Part shown: one piece after another, positions 1-9,021 of the stretch
Numbering within the stretch: the stretch's first letter is position 1
Layout of the letters: every line of letters begins with the position of its first letter
Assembly: GCF_014644455.1 (NCBI RefSeq)
Contig: NZ_BMKS01000006.1
Coordinates: forward strand, 62,001-126,000
Direction of reading: 5' to 3'
Length of the DNA: 64,000 nt
Origin: Caldovatus sediminis
GTDB lineage: Bacteria > Pseudomonadota > Alphaproteobacteria > Acetobacterales > Acetobacteraceae
Position numbers and translations under genes: made by a program
The notes under the pieces: model-generated
The model's input: the letters and a program-made list of their open reading frames with translations, nothing else
What the model was told of the DNA's origin: nothing
Databases searched by the model: none

Positions 1-945
1 GGTGCCGGCTGGGAGCCAGCGCTCGAGCCGGGGCAGCAGCTCGCGGATGCCGTCCACCACCTCGATGACGTTGGCGTCGGCCTGCTTGAAGACGATGACG
101 AGCACCGCCGGCCGCCCGTCGAAGGAGCCGCCCTGCCGCCGGTCGCGCACGTCGAGCACGACATCCGCCACGTCCGAGAGCCGCACCACCGCGCCCCCCG
201 CGGCGCGGAGGATGATGGCGCCGAATTCCTCAGGCGCGGTCAGGCGGTCGTTCACCGCGATGGCGGCGGCATGGTCGCGCCCGTCCACCAGACCGGTCGG
301 CTGGGTCACGTTGGCGGAGCGGATCGCCTGGCGGATGTCCGCGAGCGAGACGCCCGCCGCGTGCGCCGCCGCCGGGTTGACCGAGACGCGGACCGCCGGC
401 TGCTCCGCCCCGCCGATCACCACCTGGGAGACGCCGGGCACCCGCGCGATGTGCTGCGCGAGGATGGTGTCGGCCGCGTCATAGACGGCGCCCGGCGCGA
501 CGGTGTCCGAGGTCATCGCCATGATCAGCACCGGTGCGTCGCCCGGATTGGCCTTGCGGAAGCGTGGCGGGTTCGGCAGGTCGGCCGGCAGATCCGAGCC
601 GGCGGCGTTGATCGCCGCCTGCACGTCGCGCGCGGCGCCCTCGATGCTGCGGCCGAGGTCGAACTGCACGACGATCGAGGTGCTGCCGAGCGAGGAGGTG
701 GAGGTCATCTCCGTCACGCCGGCGATCGCGCCGAGCCGCCGCTCGAGCGGTGCCGCGACGGAGGAGGCCATCGTCTCGGGGTCCGCCCCGGGCTGGTTCG
801 CTGAGACGACGATGGTCGGCAGGTCCACGCGCGGCAGCGGCGCGACGGGCAGCGCGAAGTAGGCGACGATGCCGGCGAGCGCGACGCCGATCGCGAGCAG
901 CGCCGTCGCGATAGGCCGGCGGATGAAGGGCTCGGAGACGGACAC
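1..945 (-). CDS. mdtC: RND efflux pump inner-membrane subunit MdtC-like (5' 315 codons, cut by window edge)
   Basis: This is the second RND permease of a proton-driven multidrug efflux complex in the inner membrane. Only the first 315 codons are in the window. The protein opens with the RND signature FIRRPIATALL followed by the first membrane helix (about residues 12-30). The periplasmic porter domain contains MASSVAAPLERRLG, GAARDVQAAINAA and RKANPGDAPV, which match the MdtC rather than the MdtB branch. Translation starts at a GTG; the upstream mdtB stop codon lies 10 bases away, so the two are almost certainly co-translated. MdtB and MdtC of enterobacteria form a heterotrimer, and the presence of two distinct permeases here suggests the same. 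It is the last visible gene of the operon. Confidence 0.9.
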   Translation of the reverse strand, partial: MSVSEPFIRRPIATALLAIGVALAGIVAYFALPVAPLPRVDLPTIVVSANQPGADPETMASSVAAPLERRLGAIAGVTEMTSTSSLGSTSIVVQFDLGRSIEGAARDVQAAINAAGSDLPADLPNPPRFRKANPGDAPVLIMAMTSDTVAPGAVYDAADTILAQHIARVPGVSQVVIGGAEQPAVRVSVNPAAAHAAGVSLADIRQAIRSANVTQPTGLVDGRDHAAAIAVNDRLTAPEEFGAIILRAAGGAVVRLSDVADVVLDVRDRRQGGSFDGRPAVLVIVFKQADANVIEVVDGIRELLPRLERWLPAGT

Positions 946-955
946 CGCGGCGCCG

Positions 956-3900
956 CTATTCCGCCGGCGCGACCGCGCCGCGGCCGCCGCCCGCCAGGGC
1001 CTCGCGCAACCGCTCCAGCGCGAGGTAGATCGCCGGCGTCGTGTAGAGCGTGATCACCTGCGAGAGCAGCAGCCCGCCGATCACCGACACGCCGAGCGGG
1101 ATGCGCAGCTCCGACCCCGCCCCGTGCGCCAGCACCAGCGGCACCGCGCCGAGAAGCGCGGCCATGGTCGTCATCATGATCGGCCGAAACCGCTTGATCG
1201 CCGCCTCGACGATCGCCGCGCGCGGCGTGAGGCCGCCATCGCGCTGCGCCTCGAGCGCGAAGTCGATCATGATGATCGCGTTTTTTTTCACGATCCCCAT
1301 CAGCAGTACGATGCCGATCAGCGCGACCACGGACAGGTCGAGCCCGAACAGCCCGAGCGCGAGCAGCGCGCCGATGCCGGCCGAAGGGAGCGTGGAGAGG
1401 ATGGTGACGGGGTGGAGTACGCTCTCGTAGAGCATGCCGAGCACGATGTAGATCACCACCACCGCCGCGAGGATCAGCCATGGCTGCCCGGCGAGCGCGC
1501 GCTGGAACTCCGCGGCGTCGCCGGCGAAGCTCCCGGTCGTCGTTTCGGGCATGCCGAGCTCGGCCTCGGCCGCGCGGATCGCCGCCACCGCCTGGCCGAG
1601 TGAGACGCCCGGCGCGACGTCGAAGCCGAGCGTCACTGCCGGGAACTGCGCCTGCCGCGTCACCGTCAGCGGCCCCGCCGCGCGGCCGATGCGCGCGATC
1701 TCGGCGAGCGGCACCTGCGCCGCGCCGCCCTGGGCAGGGACGCGGAGCTGGCCGAGCAGCGCCGGGTCGTCGCGCAGCGTCGGCGTCGCCTCCAGCACCA
1801 CGCGGTACTGGTTCGCCTGGCCGTAGATGGTCGAGATCTGGCGCTGGCCGAAGGCACTGTAGAGCACGTCGTCCACCGCCTGCATGGTCACGCCGAGGCG
1901 GCCGGCGCGGTCGCGGTCCACCTCGACGACGATGCGCAGGCCGCCGTCGCGCTGGTCGGAGGCGACGTCGCGCAGCTCCGGCAGCGCAGCGAGCCGCGCC
2001 CGCAGCCGCGGCGCGAAGTCGGCGAGCGTCGCCGGGTCGGGGTCCATCAGCGTGTACTGGTAGGGCGCGCTGCCGGCCCGCGCGCCGATCGTGATGTCCT
2101 GCACCGGCTGGAGGTGCACGACCACCCCCGGGATGGCGTCGAGCACCGGCTGGAGCCGCCGGATCACCGCGCGGACGTCCTCCGCGCGCTCGTCGCGCGG
2201 GCGCAGCACGGCGGTGATCCGGCCGGTGTTGGGCGCCAGGTTCACCGTCCCCGCGCCCACCACCGAGGCGGTCGCCGCGACCGCCGGATCGGCGCGGATC
2301 GCGTCCGCCACCTCGCGCTGCAGCGCTGCCATGCGGGCGAAGGAGGCGTCCTGCGGCCCCTCGGCGGTCGCGACGATCAGCCCGGTGTCCTGCACCGGCA
2401 GGAAGCCCTTCGGCATCGCGACGTAGAGCCACACCGTGATGCCGAGGGTCAGCGCGGCGAAGGCCAGCGTCAGCCCCTGCCGCCGGAGCGTCCACGCCAG
2501 GCTGCGGCCGTAGGCGTCGCGCAGCGCGTCCAGGGCGCGCCCCGTCGCGCGCGCGATCCGCCCCGGCCTCTCCTCCTCCGCCGGGCGCAGCATCCGGCCG
2601 CACATCATCGGCGTCAGGGTCAGCGAGACCGCCATGGAGACGATGACGGCGATCGAGAGCGTCATCGCGAACTCCTGGAACAGCCGCCCCACCACGCCCG
2701 GCATGAACAGCAGCGGGATGAACACCGCGACCAGCGAGACGGTGAGCGAGACGATGGTGAAGCCGATCTGCCGCGCGCCGTCGAAGGCGGCCTCCCGCGG
2801 CTTCTTCCCCTCCTCGATCAGCCGGACGATGTTCTCGATCATCACGATCGCGTCGTCCACGACGAAGCCGGTCGCGATGGTCAGCGCCATCAGCGAGAGG
2901 TTGTTCAGGGAGTAGCCGGCGAGCGCCATCACCCCGAAGGTGCCGAGGATCGAGAGCGGCAGGGCGAGGCCCGGGATCAGCGTCGCCCGCAGGCTGCGCA
3001 GGAACAGGTAGATCACCGTCACCACCAGCCCGACCGCGAGCGCGAGGGTGATCTGCACCTCCCGCACGCTGGCGCGTATCGTCTCGGTCCGGTCGGCGAC
3101 GACGGACAGGTTCGCGCCCGGCGGCAGCGCGCGCTCCAGCTCGCGGAGCTGCGCGCGCACGCGCGCCACCGTGTCGACGATGTTGGCGCCGGGCTGGCGC
3201 TGCACGTCGATCAGCACCGCGGGCCGCCCCTCGTACCAGGCGCCGTTCACCGTGTTCTCCAGGTCCTCGACCGCGGTCCCGACGTCGCGCAGCCGCACCG
3301 GCGCGTCGTTGCGCCAGGCGACGATCAGGTCGCGGAAGTCCGCGGCCGAGCGGATCTGGTCGTTGGCCATGATCGTCGAGGCCTGCCGCGGCCCGTCCAG
3401 GCTGCCCTTCGGCGTCGCCACGTTCGCCGCGGCGACCGCCTGCCGCACCTCCTCGAGCGACAGGCCGTAGCCGGCGAGCCGCGTCGGGTCCACCTGCAGC
3501 CGCACCGCCGGGCGCATGCTGCCCTGGACCAGCACGCGCCCAACCCCGCTCACCTGAGCCAGGCGCTGCGCCAGCAGCGTATCCGCCGCGTCGCTCAGGC
3601 GGTGGACCGGCAGCGTCTCCGAGGTCAGCGCCAGCGTGATGATCGGCGGGTCGGCCGGGTTCACCTTGGAGTAGGTCGGCGGATAGGGCAGGCCGGCCGG
3701 CAGGGTGCCGCGCGCTGCGCTGATCGCCGCCTGCACGTCCTGCGCCGCGTCGTCGATGTTCCGGTGCAGCGCGAACTGCAGCGTGATCCGGCTGATCCCG
3801 GGCCCGCTGACCGAGATCACGTCGTTCAGCCCGGGGATCTGCGCGAGCTGCCGCTCGAGCGAGGCGGTGACCAGCACCGCGACCGTCTCCGGCGAGGCGC

Positions 3901-4057
3901 CGGGGAGCTGCGTCGTCACCTCGATGGTCGGGAAGTCCACCTCCGGCAGGGACGAGACCGGCAGGCGCAGATAGCCGAGCAGCCCCGCGAGCAGCACCGC
4001 GATCGCGAGCAGGCTGGTCGCGATCGGCCGGCGGATGAAGGGCGCGGAGACGTTCAC
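956..4057 (-). CDS. mdtB: RND efflux pump inner-membrane subunit MdtB-like
   Basis: Full-length RND permease of 1033 residues, the usual family size. It exports drugs or other amphiphiles from the periplasm and inner membrane using the proton gradient. Visible family features are FIRRPIATSLL at the N-terminus, the paired proton-relay aspartates D401-D402 in the helix FVVDDAIVMIENIVRL, and LTPMMCGRML further on. The stretch VYSKVNPADPPI-like (here TYSKVNPADPPI) and QRQPGANI are typical of MdtB. The GTG start overlaps the mdtA stop (GTGA), so the two are translationally coupled. A run of eight A residues on the coding strand (window positions 1281-1288) encodes the conserved VKKNA segment near residue 924 and is unusual in such GC-rich DNA. 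The reading frame is intact across it. Confidence 0.93.
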   Translation of the reverse strand: MNVSAPFIRRPIATSLLAIAVLLAGLLGYLRLPVSSLPEVDFPTIEVTTQLPGASPETVAVLVTASLERQLAQIPGLNDVISVSGPGISRITLQFALHRNIDDAAQDVQAAISAARGTLPAGLPYPPTYSKVNPADPPIITLALTSETLPVHRLSDAADTLLAQRLAQVSGVGRVLVQGSMRPAVRLQVDPTRLAGYGLSLEEVRQAVAAANVATPKGSLDGPRQASTIMANDQIRSAADFRDLIVAWRNDAPVRLRDVGTAVEDLENTVNGAWYEGRPAVLIDVQRQPGANIVDTVARVRAQLRELERALPPGANLSVVADRTETIRASVREVQITLALAVGLVVTVIYLFLRSLRATLIPGLALPLSILGTFGVMALAGYSLNNLSLMALTIATGFVVDDAIVMIENIVRLIEEGKKPREAAFDGARQIGFTIVSLTVSLVAVFIPLLFMPGVVGRLFQEFAMTLSIAVIVSMAVSLTLTPMMCGRMLRPAEEERPGRIARATGRALDALRDAYGRSLAWTLRRQGLTLAFAALTLGITVWLYVAMPKGFLPVQDTGLIVATAEGPQDASFARMAALQREVADAIRADPAVAATASVVGAGTVNLAPNTGRITAVLRPRDERAEDVRAVIRRLQPVLDAIPGVVVHLQPVQDITIGARAGSAPYQYTLMDPDPATLADFAPRLRARLAALPELRDVASDQRDGGLRIVVEVDRDRAGRLGVTMQAVDDVLYSAFGQRQISTIYGQANQYRVVLEATPTLRDDPALLGQLRVPAQGGAAQVPLAEIARIGRAAGPLTVTRQAQFPAVTLGFDVAPGVSLGQAVAAIRAAEAELGMPETTTGSFAGDAAEFQRALAGQPWLILAAVVVIYIVLGMLYESVLHPVTILSTLPSAGIGALLALGLFGLDLSVVALIGIVLLMGIVKKNAIIMIDFALEAQRDGGLTPRAAIVEAAIKRFRPIMMTTMAALLGAVPLVLAHGAGSELRIPLGVSVIGGLLLSQVITLYTTPAIYLALERLREALAGGGRGAVAPAE

Positions 4058-5355
4058 GGCGAGGGCGCGGCGGGCAGCGGCGCGGCGTCCGCCGCCTGGC
4101 GCGGGCGGCCGCGGCGCGGCGGCGGCGCCTCCTCGCCCGGATGCGGCGGGTCCTCGGCGGCGACGCTGACGCGCGCGCCGTCGTGCAGGCGCAGCGCGCC
4201 CGAGGTCACCACGCGCTCGCCGGGCCGCAGGCCGCGCCGCACCACCGCGATCTGCTCCGTCTGCACGCCGAGCGCCAGGGGGCGCTGTTCCACCGACGCC
4301 CCGTCGGGCCTCAGGACGAAGGCGTAGGGTCCGTCCGGTCCGCGCTGCACCGCCACCAGCGGCACGGTGGTCACGCCGTCCAGCGTGTCCAGGCGCAGCC
4401 TGACGGAGACGAAGGTGCCGGGCCATAGCCGCCCGTCCTCGTTGGGGAATTCGGCCTTCAGCCGGATCGTCCCGGTCGCCGGGTCGACCTGGTTGTCGAG
4501 CGTCAGCAGCACGCCTTCCGCGACCGTCCCCCCGCCGGCCTGCATCCGCGCCGCCACGCGCACCGGGCCGCGGTCCATCGCCTCCAGCACCCGCCCGATC
4601 TCCTGCTGCGGCAGCGTGAAGACGACGTTGATCGGACGGAGCCGCGCGACGTTGACGATGCCCGTTGCGTCGCCCGCCCGCACCAGGTTGCCCGGGTCCA
4701 CCAGCCGGATCCCCACGCGGCCGTCGATCGGCGAGCGGATCTCGGTGAAGGAGAGCTGGGTCCGCGCGTGGTCGATCGCCGCCCGGGCGGCCACGATCTG
4801 CGCCTCGAGCTGCGCCACCAGCGCGCGCTGCGTGTCCTGCTGCTGGCGCGAGACGCCGTCGTTGCGGGCGAGCCGCGTGTAGCGCTCGAGGTCGAGCCGC
4901 GCATTCTCGAGCTGCGCCTCGTCCTGGGCCTTCTTCGCCAGCGCCTGGTCGAGCGCCGCCTGGTAGATCCGGGGGTCGATCCGCGCCAGGACCTCGCCCT
5001 GGCGCACCTCCTGCCCCTCGCGGAACAGGACCTCGAGGAGCTGGCCGTCCACCTGCGCCCGGACCGTGACGCTGGCCGAGGCCTGCACCGTGCCGAGCGC
5101 GTCGAGCATGATCGGGACGTCCTGGCGGGCCGCCGCCGCAACCGTGACGGGCACGGCGGGCCCGGCGCCGCCGCCCGGCGCGCCGCGGCGCGCGCCGCCG
5201 CCGGCCACGGCGCCGCGGCCGGCCGCCGGGGCGCCGGGAACGACGGCCGCCGCCTCGGCGCCCGCGTTGCGCTGCTGCAGCAATCGCCAGCCGCCGTAGC
5301 CGGCGCCGGACAGCCCGAGCAGGGCGAGCGCGATCAGGACGAAGCGGCGCGGCAT
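4054..5355 (-). CDS. mdtA: RND efflux periplasmic adaptor (membrane fusion protein) MdtA-like
   Basis: Periplasmic adaptor of 433 residues linking the RND permeases to the outer-membrane channel. An N-terminal signal anchor (about residues 4-20) is followed by a low-complexity Ala/Gly linker to about residue 66. The lipoyl half-motif around VRAQVDGQLLEVLF, the helical hairpin (roughly 120-185) and the second half-motif IRSPIDGRVGIRLV lie in the expected order, then beta-barrel and membrane-proximal domains. The C-terminal tail is proline/arginine-rich and probably disordered. The ATG has a GAGGAG ribosome site about 12 bases upstream. The stop codon overlaps the mdtB start. The operon order and co-translation fix its role; the exported substrates cannot be read from sequence. 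Confidence 0.93.
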   Translation of the reverse strand: MPRRFVLIALALLGLSGAGYGGWRLLQQRNAGAEAAAVVPGAPAAGRGAVAGGGARRGAPGGGAGPAVPVTVAAAARQDVPIMLDALGTVQASASVTVRAQVDGQLLEVLFREGQEVRQGEVLARIDPRIYQAALDQALAKKAQDEAQLENARLDLERYTRLARNDGVSRQQQDTQRALVAQLEAQIVAARAAIDHARTQLSFTEIRSPIDGRVGIRLVDPGNLVRAGDATGIVNVARLRPINVVFTLPQQEIGRVLEAMDRGPVRVAARMQAGGGTVAEGVLLTLDNQVDPATGTIRLKAEFPNEDGRLWPGTFVSVRLRLDTLDGVTTVPLVAVQRGPDGPYAFVLRPDGASVEQRPLALGVQTEQIAVVRRGLRPGERVVTSGALRLHDGARVSVAAEDPPHPGEEAPPPRRGRPRQAADAAPLPAAPSP

Positions 5356-5430
5356 GGAAGGCTTCAGCGGCTCCTCTCGACGACGCGGACCTCGGCCCGC
5401 GCCCGGGCGGCGCGAGGCGGCCGCCCGGGT

Positions 5431-6885
5431 TCATCTGGGGACTGTCTGTCCCGATCCCCACCCCCCGCCCAGCGCGCGGAACAGGCCGACCGCCGCCTGC
5501 AGCCGCGCCAATCGGGCCTGGACCAGCAGGTTGCGCGCCGTGAATAGGCTCTGCTGGGTCAGGAGCAAAGTAACCAAGTCTATCGTTCCGGCGCGCAGCT
5601 GCTCCTCGGCGATCGCGTTCGCCCGCTCCGCGGTCGCCACCGCCGCGGCCTGCAGGCGCTCCTGCTCGGTGGTCAGGCGCAGCGCGGCGAGGGCGTTCTC
5701 GGTGTCCACCAGCGCGTCCACGATGGCGCGGCGGTAGAGCGCGAGCAGCTCCTCCTGCCGCGCCCGTTCCGCCGCCACCTGGGCGCGCAGCGCGCCGCCG
5801 CGGAAGATCGGCTCGGTCAGCCCGGCGGCGAGGCTGAAGATCTGCGATTCGGGCCGCAGCAGCGCCTCCAGCGCCAGGCTCTGGAAGCCCCCCGAGGCGG
5901 TCAGGCGGATGCTCGGGAACAGCGCCGCGCGGGCCACCACGACGCTGGCCTGCTGCGACGCCAGCGCCGCCTCCGCGGCCAGCACGTCCGGCCGGCGGAT
6001 CAGCAGCTCCGACGGTAGGCCGGGCGACACCGGCGGCACCCGGAGGCGACTGAAGACCCCGCCCCGGACCTCGATCGCCTGCGGCACGCGTCCGGTCAGC
6101 AGGCCGAGGGCGTTGCGGCCCTGCTCCACCTGCAGGAGGAAGCCCGGGATCTGGGCGCGCTGCTGCGCGACCACCTGCTCCTGCTGCGCCACCTCAAGCC
6201 CGGTCGCCGTGCCGGCCGCCAGCCGGTCGCGGAGGATGCCGAGCACCCGCGTGGCGGCGTCGAGGTTCGCCCGCTGGATCGCCACCTGCTCCTGCGCCGC
6301 GAGCAGCGCGAAGTAGGTGTTCGCCACCGCCGCCTGGGTCGCCAGCGCCACCGTCCCGAGGTCGAAGCGGCGCGCCACGGCCGCCAGCTCGGCGGATTCC
6401 AGCGCGGCGCGGTTGCGGCCCCAGAAGTCGATCTCGTAGCTGGCGGCGAGACCGAGATCCACCGCCGAGCCGACCCGGCGCCGCGCCACCGCGCCCGACG
6501 CGGGCGATTGCGACCGCACCGCCGCGGCCGAGGCGTCCACGGCGGGCAGCAGCGCGCCGCCCACCACGCGGGCCAGCGCGTCGGCCTCGCGAATCCGGGC
6601 GGTGGCGGCGGCCAGGTCGAAATTCTGCGCCATCGCCGCGGCCACCAGGCCGTCGAGCTCCGGCGCGCCGAAGCCGCGCCACCAGTCCGGCTCCGGCCAG
6701 CGCGCCGGCTCCGCCGGGTCCTCCGCCGCGCGCAGCCGTGCGGGCAGGGCGATGCCCGTGGTGACCGGATCGGGCCGCAGCAGGTCGCAGCCCGCCGCGA
6801 GCGGCGCCAGCAGAAGGAGCAGCGCGACGGGCGCCGGGGCCGCGCGCGGCGGCGCGCGCTCCCGGGAGACGCGGGGAGGGGGCAT
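5431..6885 (-). CDS. Outer-membrane efflux lipoprotein, NodT/OprM (TolC-like) family
   Basis: Outer-membrane channel subunit of 484 residues, first gene of the efflux operon. A signal peptide with a hydrophobic LLLLLAPLAAG core ends in a lipobox with Cys33, so the mature protein should be lipid-anchored. Two repeated coiled-coil/OEP halves follow, with landmarks YEIDFWGRNRAALE, LIRRPDVLAAE and LFPSIRLTASGGF that are diagnostic of the NodT/OprM family. I chose the ATG at 6885. A TTG 15 bases upstream would only lengthen the signal peptide, and neither has a strong ribosome site. The mdtA start is 75 bases downstream. In E. coli the mdtABC locus has no outer-membrane gene of this type, so this operon encodes a complete tripartite pump. 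Confidence 0.92.
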   Translation of the reverse strand: MPPPRVSRERAPPRAAPAPVALLLLLAPLAAGCDLLRPDPVTTGIALPARLRAAEDPAEPARWPEPDWWRGFGAPELDGLVAAAMAQNFDLAAATARIREADALARVVGGALLPAVDASAAAVRSQSPASGAVARRRVGSAVDLGLAASYEIDFWGRNRAALESAELAAVARRFDLGTVALATQAAVANTYFALLAAQEQVAIQRANLDAATRVLGILRDRLAAGTATGLEVAQQEQVVAQQRAQIPGFLLQVEQGRNALGLLTGRVPQAIEVRGGVFSRLRVPPVSPGLPSELLIRRPDVLAAEAALASQQASVVVARAALFPSIRLTASGGFQSLALEALLRPESQIFSLAAGLTEPIFRGGALRAQVAAERARQEELLALYRRAIVDALVDTENALAALRLTTEQERLQAAAVATAERANAIAEEQLRAGTIDLVTLLLTQQSLFTARNLLVQARLARLQAAVGLFRALGGGWGSGQTVPR

Positions 6886-6931
6886 CGGACCGTTCCGCAA
6901 GGAACCACGCCGCGGCGCCGACGGGAAGCGC

Positions 6932-7738
6932 TCAGAGGCGCGCGGCGCCGATCAGGTAGTCCGTCAGCAGCGCCGCCTGGGCCTCGAACATCGCGACGCC
7001 GGTGGCGGCGGGGCAGCCCCGCGCCCGCGCCGCGGCGATCAGCGGCGTCGCCTCGGGCGCGGTCACGACGTCGCCGACCGCCGCGTCCGGCCCGATGCGG
7101 TCGAGGCGCAGCGGCGGCGGGTCCGCCGCGCGCATCCCGAGGGGCGTGGCGTTGGCGAGCAGGGTGAACCCCGCCGGGTCGTCCCCGCCCGCGGAGACGG
7201 GCACGTCCGGCCACGCCGCCCGCAGGCGCGCGATCAGCGCGTCGCGGCGCGCCGGGTCGGCGTCGTGGACGGCGAGCGCGGCGACGCCGCTCGCCAGCAG
7301 CTCCGCCCCGATCGCCGAGCCCGCGCCGCCGGCGCCGACGAGCAGCGCCCGCCGCCCGGCGGGCTCGCCCCCCGCCTGGCGCAGCGCGGCGACGAAGCCG
7401 GCGCCGTCGAGCATCTCGCCGGCCCAGCGCCCGTCCGCCTCGCGCCGCAGCACGTTGACCGCGCCGAGCAGGCGCGCCCGCCCGGACAGCCGGTCGCAGT
7501 GCCGCGCCGCGGCGAATTTGTGCGGCACGGTGACGACGATGCCGTCGAGGTTGCGCAGCCGCTTCGCCGCGGCGACGAAGGCGTCGAAGTCCCCGGCCGC
7601 GACATGGCCCGGCACGACGACGCCGTTGTGGCCGCGCGCCGCCATCCGCCGCGTCAGCCCGGCCGGCGACTTCACCTGCGCGATCGGGTCGCCGAGGATC
7701 AGGCAGAGCCGCGTCGCGCCGTCGAGGTGGCCGAGCAT
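6932..7738 (-). CDS. Shikimate/quinate dehydrogenase-like NAD(P) oxidoreductase (AroE fold)
   Basis: Protein of 268 residues with the AroE two-domain fold. Seen: an N-terminal GDPIAQVKSP segment, catalytic-type Lys74 in VPHK, Asn95 in GAVNVL, Asp111 in MLDGAG, and a Rossmann dinucleotide loop GAGGAG at 135-140. In true shikimate dehydrogenases the substrate segment usually reads HSxSP. Here the first serine position is Val22 while Ser24 is kept, so carboxylate recognition may differ. The gene follows an acyl-CoA dehydrogenase with only 8 bases between them and is not near other aro genes. I infer a catabolic or quinate/SDH-like role rather than the biosynthetic aroE, but an ordinary shikimate dehydrogenase cannot be excluded. 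Confidence 0.8.
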   Translation of the reverse strand: MLGHLDGATRLCLILGDPIAQVKSPAGLTRRMAARGHNGVVVPGHVAAGDFDAFVAAAKRLRNLDGIVVTVPHKFAAARHCDRLSGRARLLGAVNVLRREADGRWAGEMLDGAGFVAALRQAGGEPAGRRALLVGAGGAGSAIGAELLASGVAALAVHDADPARRDALIARLRAAWPDVPVSAGGDDPAGFTLLANATPLGMRAADPPPLRLDRIGPDAAVGDVVTAPEATPLIAAARARGCPAATGVAMFEAQAALLTDYLIGAARL

Positions 7739-7746
7739 CCCGCCCC

Positions 7747-8883
7747 TCAGCCCAGCAGCGCGCGCGCGATCTGGATGCGCTGCATCTCCGACGTGCCCTC
7801 GCCGATGCGGAAGCCGCGCGCGTCGCGCCACAGCCGCTCGACCGGCAGGTCGCACGTGAAGCCGGCGCCGCCGAAGACCTGCAGCACGCGGTCGGTGACG
7901 CGCCCCGCCATCTCGCTCGCGTAGAGCTTCGCGCGCGAGGCGGCGACGCGGAAGCCCGGATCGCCGGCGTCGCCGAGCCGCGCCGCCTTCTCCGTCAGCA
8001 GCCGCGCCGCCTCCAGCTCCACGTCGCTGTCGGCCAGCGCGAACTGGATCGCCTGGTGCTCCGCGAGCGGCCGGCCGAAGGTCCGCCGCGCGCGCACCCA
8101 GGGCAGCGCGAGGTCGAGCGCCGCCCGCGCGATGCCGAGGCAGCGGCCGGCGACCATCACGCGGTCGGCGTTCACCGTCGCCATGATCGTCTCGAAGCCG
8201 CGCCCCGGCTCGCCCAGCACATGCGTGTCCGGCACGAAGCAGTCGTCGAGCGTGAAGGCCGAGAGGTGGTAGCCCCGCCAGCCGAGCTTGCGGAACCGCC
8301 GCGTGATCGCGAGCCCGGGCGCGCCGCGCGGCACGACCAGCGTGGTGAAGCGCCGGGTCAGCCTCGCCTCCGGGTCGCTCACCGCGAGGACGAGGATGTG
8401 GTCCGCGCTGTCGGCGTGCGAGACGAACTGCTTGCTGCCGCTCACCACCCAGCCGCCCGCGGCCCTGCGCGCGCGGGTGCGCAGGCCGCCGAGGTCGGAG
8501 CCGGCGTCGGGCTCGGTCAGCGCGTAGGCGATCGTCGTCTCGGCGCGCATCAGCGGCCCGACCAGCCATTCGCGCTGCGCCGCGTCGGCGAAGCGGAGCG
8601 AGCCGGGCAGGCGGCCGAACGCCTCCGCGAGCGGCATGCTGGTGCGCCCGCTCTCCTCGGCGATCACCGTCTGCGCGACCATGGAGAGGCCGGGCCCGCC
8701 GAGCTCCGCCGGCAGGTTGTAGCCGTAGAGGCCGAGCGCCATCGCCTCGCGCCTGAGCCGCGCCATCACCGCGGGGTCCACGGCATCGGCCGCGTCCACC
8801 TCCGCCTCCAGCGGCGCGAGGTGGCGGGTGACGAAGCCGCGCACGGTGCGGCGCAGCTGGTCGAGCGCCTCCGGGTCCTCCAT
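7747..8883 (-). CDS. Acyl-CoA dehydrogenase family flavoprotein
   Basis: FAD-dependent acyl-CoA dehydrogenase of 378 residues, the common family length. It would introduce an alpha-beta double bond into a CoA thioester. The FAD/substrate signature AYALTEPDAGSDLGG and the C-terminal QVFGGAGFTCDLPVERLWRD region are present. Glu362 in IGEGTSEMQR aligns with the catalytic base of the medium-chain enzymes. The ATG at 8883 gives a natural N-terminus (MEDPEALDQLRR). It is co-transcribed with the AroE-like gene. Its promoter region faces the UPF0173 gene and contains a perfect palindrome. The acyl chain is unknown; a short or branched substrate would fit the nearby CoA-dependent genes, but that is inference. 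Confidence 0.9.
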   Translation of the reverse strand: MEDPEALDQLRRTVRGFVTRHLAPLEAEVDAADAVDPAVMARLRREAMALGLYGYNLPAELGGPGLSMVAQTVIAEESGRTSMPLAEAFGRLPGSLRFADAAQREWLVGPLMRAETTIAYALTEPDAGSDLGGLRTRARRAAGGWVVSGSKQFVSHADSADHILVLAVSDPEARLTRRFTTLVVPRGAPGLAITRRFRKLGWRGYHLSAFTLDDCFVPDTHVLGEPGRGFETIMATVNADRVMVAGRCLGIARAALDLALPWVRARRTFGRPLAEHQAIQFALADSDVELEAARLLTEKAARLGDAGDPGFRVAASRAKLYASEMAGRVTDRVLQVFGGAGFTCDLPVERLWRDARGFRIGEGTSEMQRIQIARALLG

Positions 8884-8925
8884 GCGGGGATCCTAAGGGC
8901 CGCCTCCCCGGCGGCGCAATCCGCC

Positions 8926-8947
8926 GCGAACGCGCGGGCGCGTTCGC
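8926..8947. promoter_or_regulatory. Perfect 10-bp inverted repeat in divergent intergenic region
   Basis: Arms GCGAACGCGC and GCGCGTTCGC are separated by GG. They lie between the divergent acyl-CoA dehydrogenase and UPF0173 genes, about 10 bases upstream of a possible TTGACC -35 box (8958-8963). Size and symmetry suit a dimeric repressor such as a TetR-family protein. No regulator gene is adjacent, so the assignment is inference. Confidence 0.45.
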
Positions 8948-9021
8948 CGTTTCCCACTTGACCGTGCCGCCGCGCGGGGGATTCTCCCGCCCGCGACGCA
9001 TCATCCCCAGGAGCACCAGCG

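Noticed and set aside
956-5461. A single 1501-codon minus-strand frame that seems to fuse an adaptor-like region to the RND permease.
   Set aside because: Upstream of the GTG at 4057 the frame is Arg/Ala/Gly-rich, and the real adaptor (mdtA) is encoded in another frame of the same strand with intact domains and its own stop. The long open frame is an effect of GC bias.
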